Source: Persebacter sp051009035 (GTDB taxonomy: Bacteria > Pseudomonadota > Gammaproteobacteria > Tethybacterales > Persebacteraceae). From it: DNA of 5,253 nt. The notes beneath the pieces were generated by a model. It had not been told where the DNA came from. It was given only the letters and a program-made list of their open reading frames with translations, and made no database searches. The translations under genes and the position numbers were made by a program. The first letter of the stretch is position 1; each line of letters begins with the position of its first letter. Of the stretch, positions 5,043 to 5,253 are shown piece by piece. The DNA lies in the NCBI GenBank assembly GCA_051009035.1, contig JBPCWY010000076.1:1-5253 (forward strand), written 5' to 3'.

Positions 5043-5075
5043 GCCCCAAAAATACGGGCAAAAATTTATTTTTGC
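5043..5075 (+). other. Overlapping hairpins after the MFS gene
   Basis: GCCC (5043-5046) can pair with GGGC (5056-5059). Alternatively GCAAAAA (5058-5064) pairs perfectly with TTTTTGC (5069-5075). The two share bases and are mutually exclusive. With the T-rich end they could be a weak terminator for the operon or a 3'-end stabiliser. Confidence 0.35.
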
Positions 5076-5134
5076 AAAACCGCCGAATCCGGAAACTTCC
5101 ATGTTATAACTCTTCCGCTTCAGTTCAATACAGA

Positions 5135-5159
5135 CGGAATCCCCCTTGCCGGGGATCCG
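5135..5159. other. GC-rich hairpin in the terminal spacer
   Basis: ATCCCC (5139-5144) pairs with GGGGAT (5151-5156), with a further CGG/CCG at the base (5135-5137 and 5157-5159) past a bulged A. It sits just upstream of the TATAAT at 5165 and covers the place where a -35 box would be. No protein can be supported in 5038-5253. Confidence 0.35.
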
Positions 5160-5164
5160 CCGAA

Positions 5165-5170
5165 TATAAT
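5165..5170 (+). promoter_or_regulatory. Possible -10 box near the right edge
   Basis: TATAAT on the + strand, with TTGCCG at 5146-5151 but a spacer of only 13 nt. A transcript from here would run about 70 nt to the terminator at 5227-5247, or into a gene beyond the window if the terminator is read through. Confidence 0.35.
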
Positions 5171-5226
5171 ACCGTTTAGGAAATAAGCGGACATATCAAT
5201 GCGTTTGTGTTGAATTGAAGCAATGC

Positions 5227-5247
5227 CCGGCGCCCGCGCCGGTTTTT
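5227..5247 (+). terminator. Rho-independent terminator
   Basis: CCGGCG (5227-5232) and CGCCGG (5237-5242) form a perfect 6-bp GC stem with a 4-nt loop, followed immediately by five T (5243-5247). It is the most canonical terminator in the window. It may end the dehydrogenase-xth-MFS transcript, 190 nt after the MFS stop, or a short RNA started at about 5177. Confidence 0.7.
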
Positions 5248-5253
5248 GCCAAT

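Noticed and set aside
4734..5186. 150-aa + frame overlapping the MFS end and extending past it
   Set aside because: Its first two thirds are an Arg-rich shadow of the MFS gene. The tail after 5037 has no start with a ribosome site.
5121..5251. Minus-strand frame open from the right edge, ending near 5121 (about 42 aa)
   Set aside because: It crosses the GC terminator stem and shows no recognisable domain; it is too short to support as the end of a gene entering from the right.

Overview
This window looks like chromosomal DNA of a Gram-negative bacterium, most likely a pseudomonadote. The evidence is a FabG C-terminus, an ExoIII-type nuclease, an HD protein of a proteobacterial type, a lipoprotein signal, AAGGAG-like ribosome sites and TATAAT -10 boxes. 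Coding DNA is rich in GCG, GGC and CGC codons but almost always uses AAA for lysine. Intergenic DNA is AT-rich and full of hairpins. I cannot name a genus. All genes I can support are on the + strand.

Layout. (1) 1-195 is the C-terminal quarter of fabG, cut by the window edge. (2) 196-489 is non-coding: two hairpins, one copy of a hairpin repeat (333-369) and a promoter. (3) 490-968 is a two-gene unit, a 54-aa predicted lipoprotein overlapping a NIPSNAP-family protein by ATGA. Its lysine codon use differs from the neighbours. (4) 969-1254 is a dense array of five hairpins (1028-1177). It is bounded by 29-bp perfect inverted repeats, and its right end is a second direct copy of the repeat at 333-369. 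The HD-gene promoter follows. (5) 1255-1806 is an HD-domain metalloprotein resembling PhnZ/MIOX-type proteins. (6) 1807-2090 is an AT-rich spacer with a probable large nested terminator and a promoter. (7) 2091-5037 is a probable three-gene operon: a beta-hydroxyacid dehydrogenase, exodeoxyribonuclease III (xth) and an MFS transporter, with gaps of 21 and 7 nt. (8) 5038-5253 holds small hairpins, a possible promoter and a GC-rich intrinsic terminator.

Working together. The dehydrogenase, transporter and perhaps the separately promoted HD protein could handle small organic acids or phosphonate-like compounds, but no substrate can be read from sequence. ExoIII is a DNA-repair housekeeping enzyme that appears to share the transcript. 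The most unusual part is the lipoprotein-NIPSNAP pair: it is bracketed by copies of a hairpin repeat and has foreign-looking codon use, as if it were an inserted cassette downstream of fabG. I did not find a clearly new defence or mobile system.
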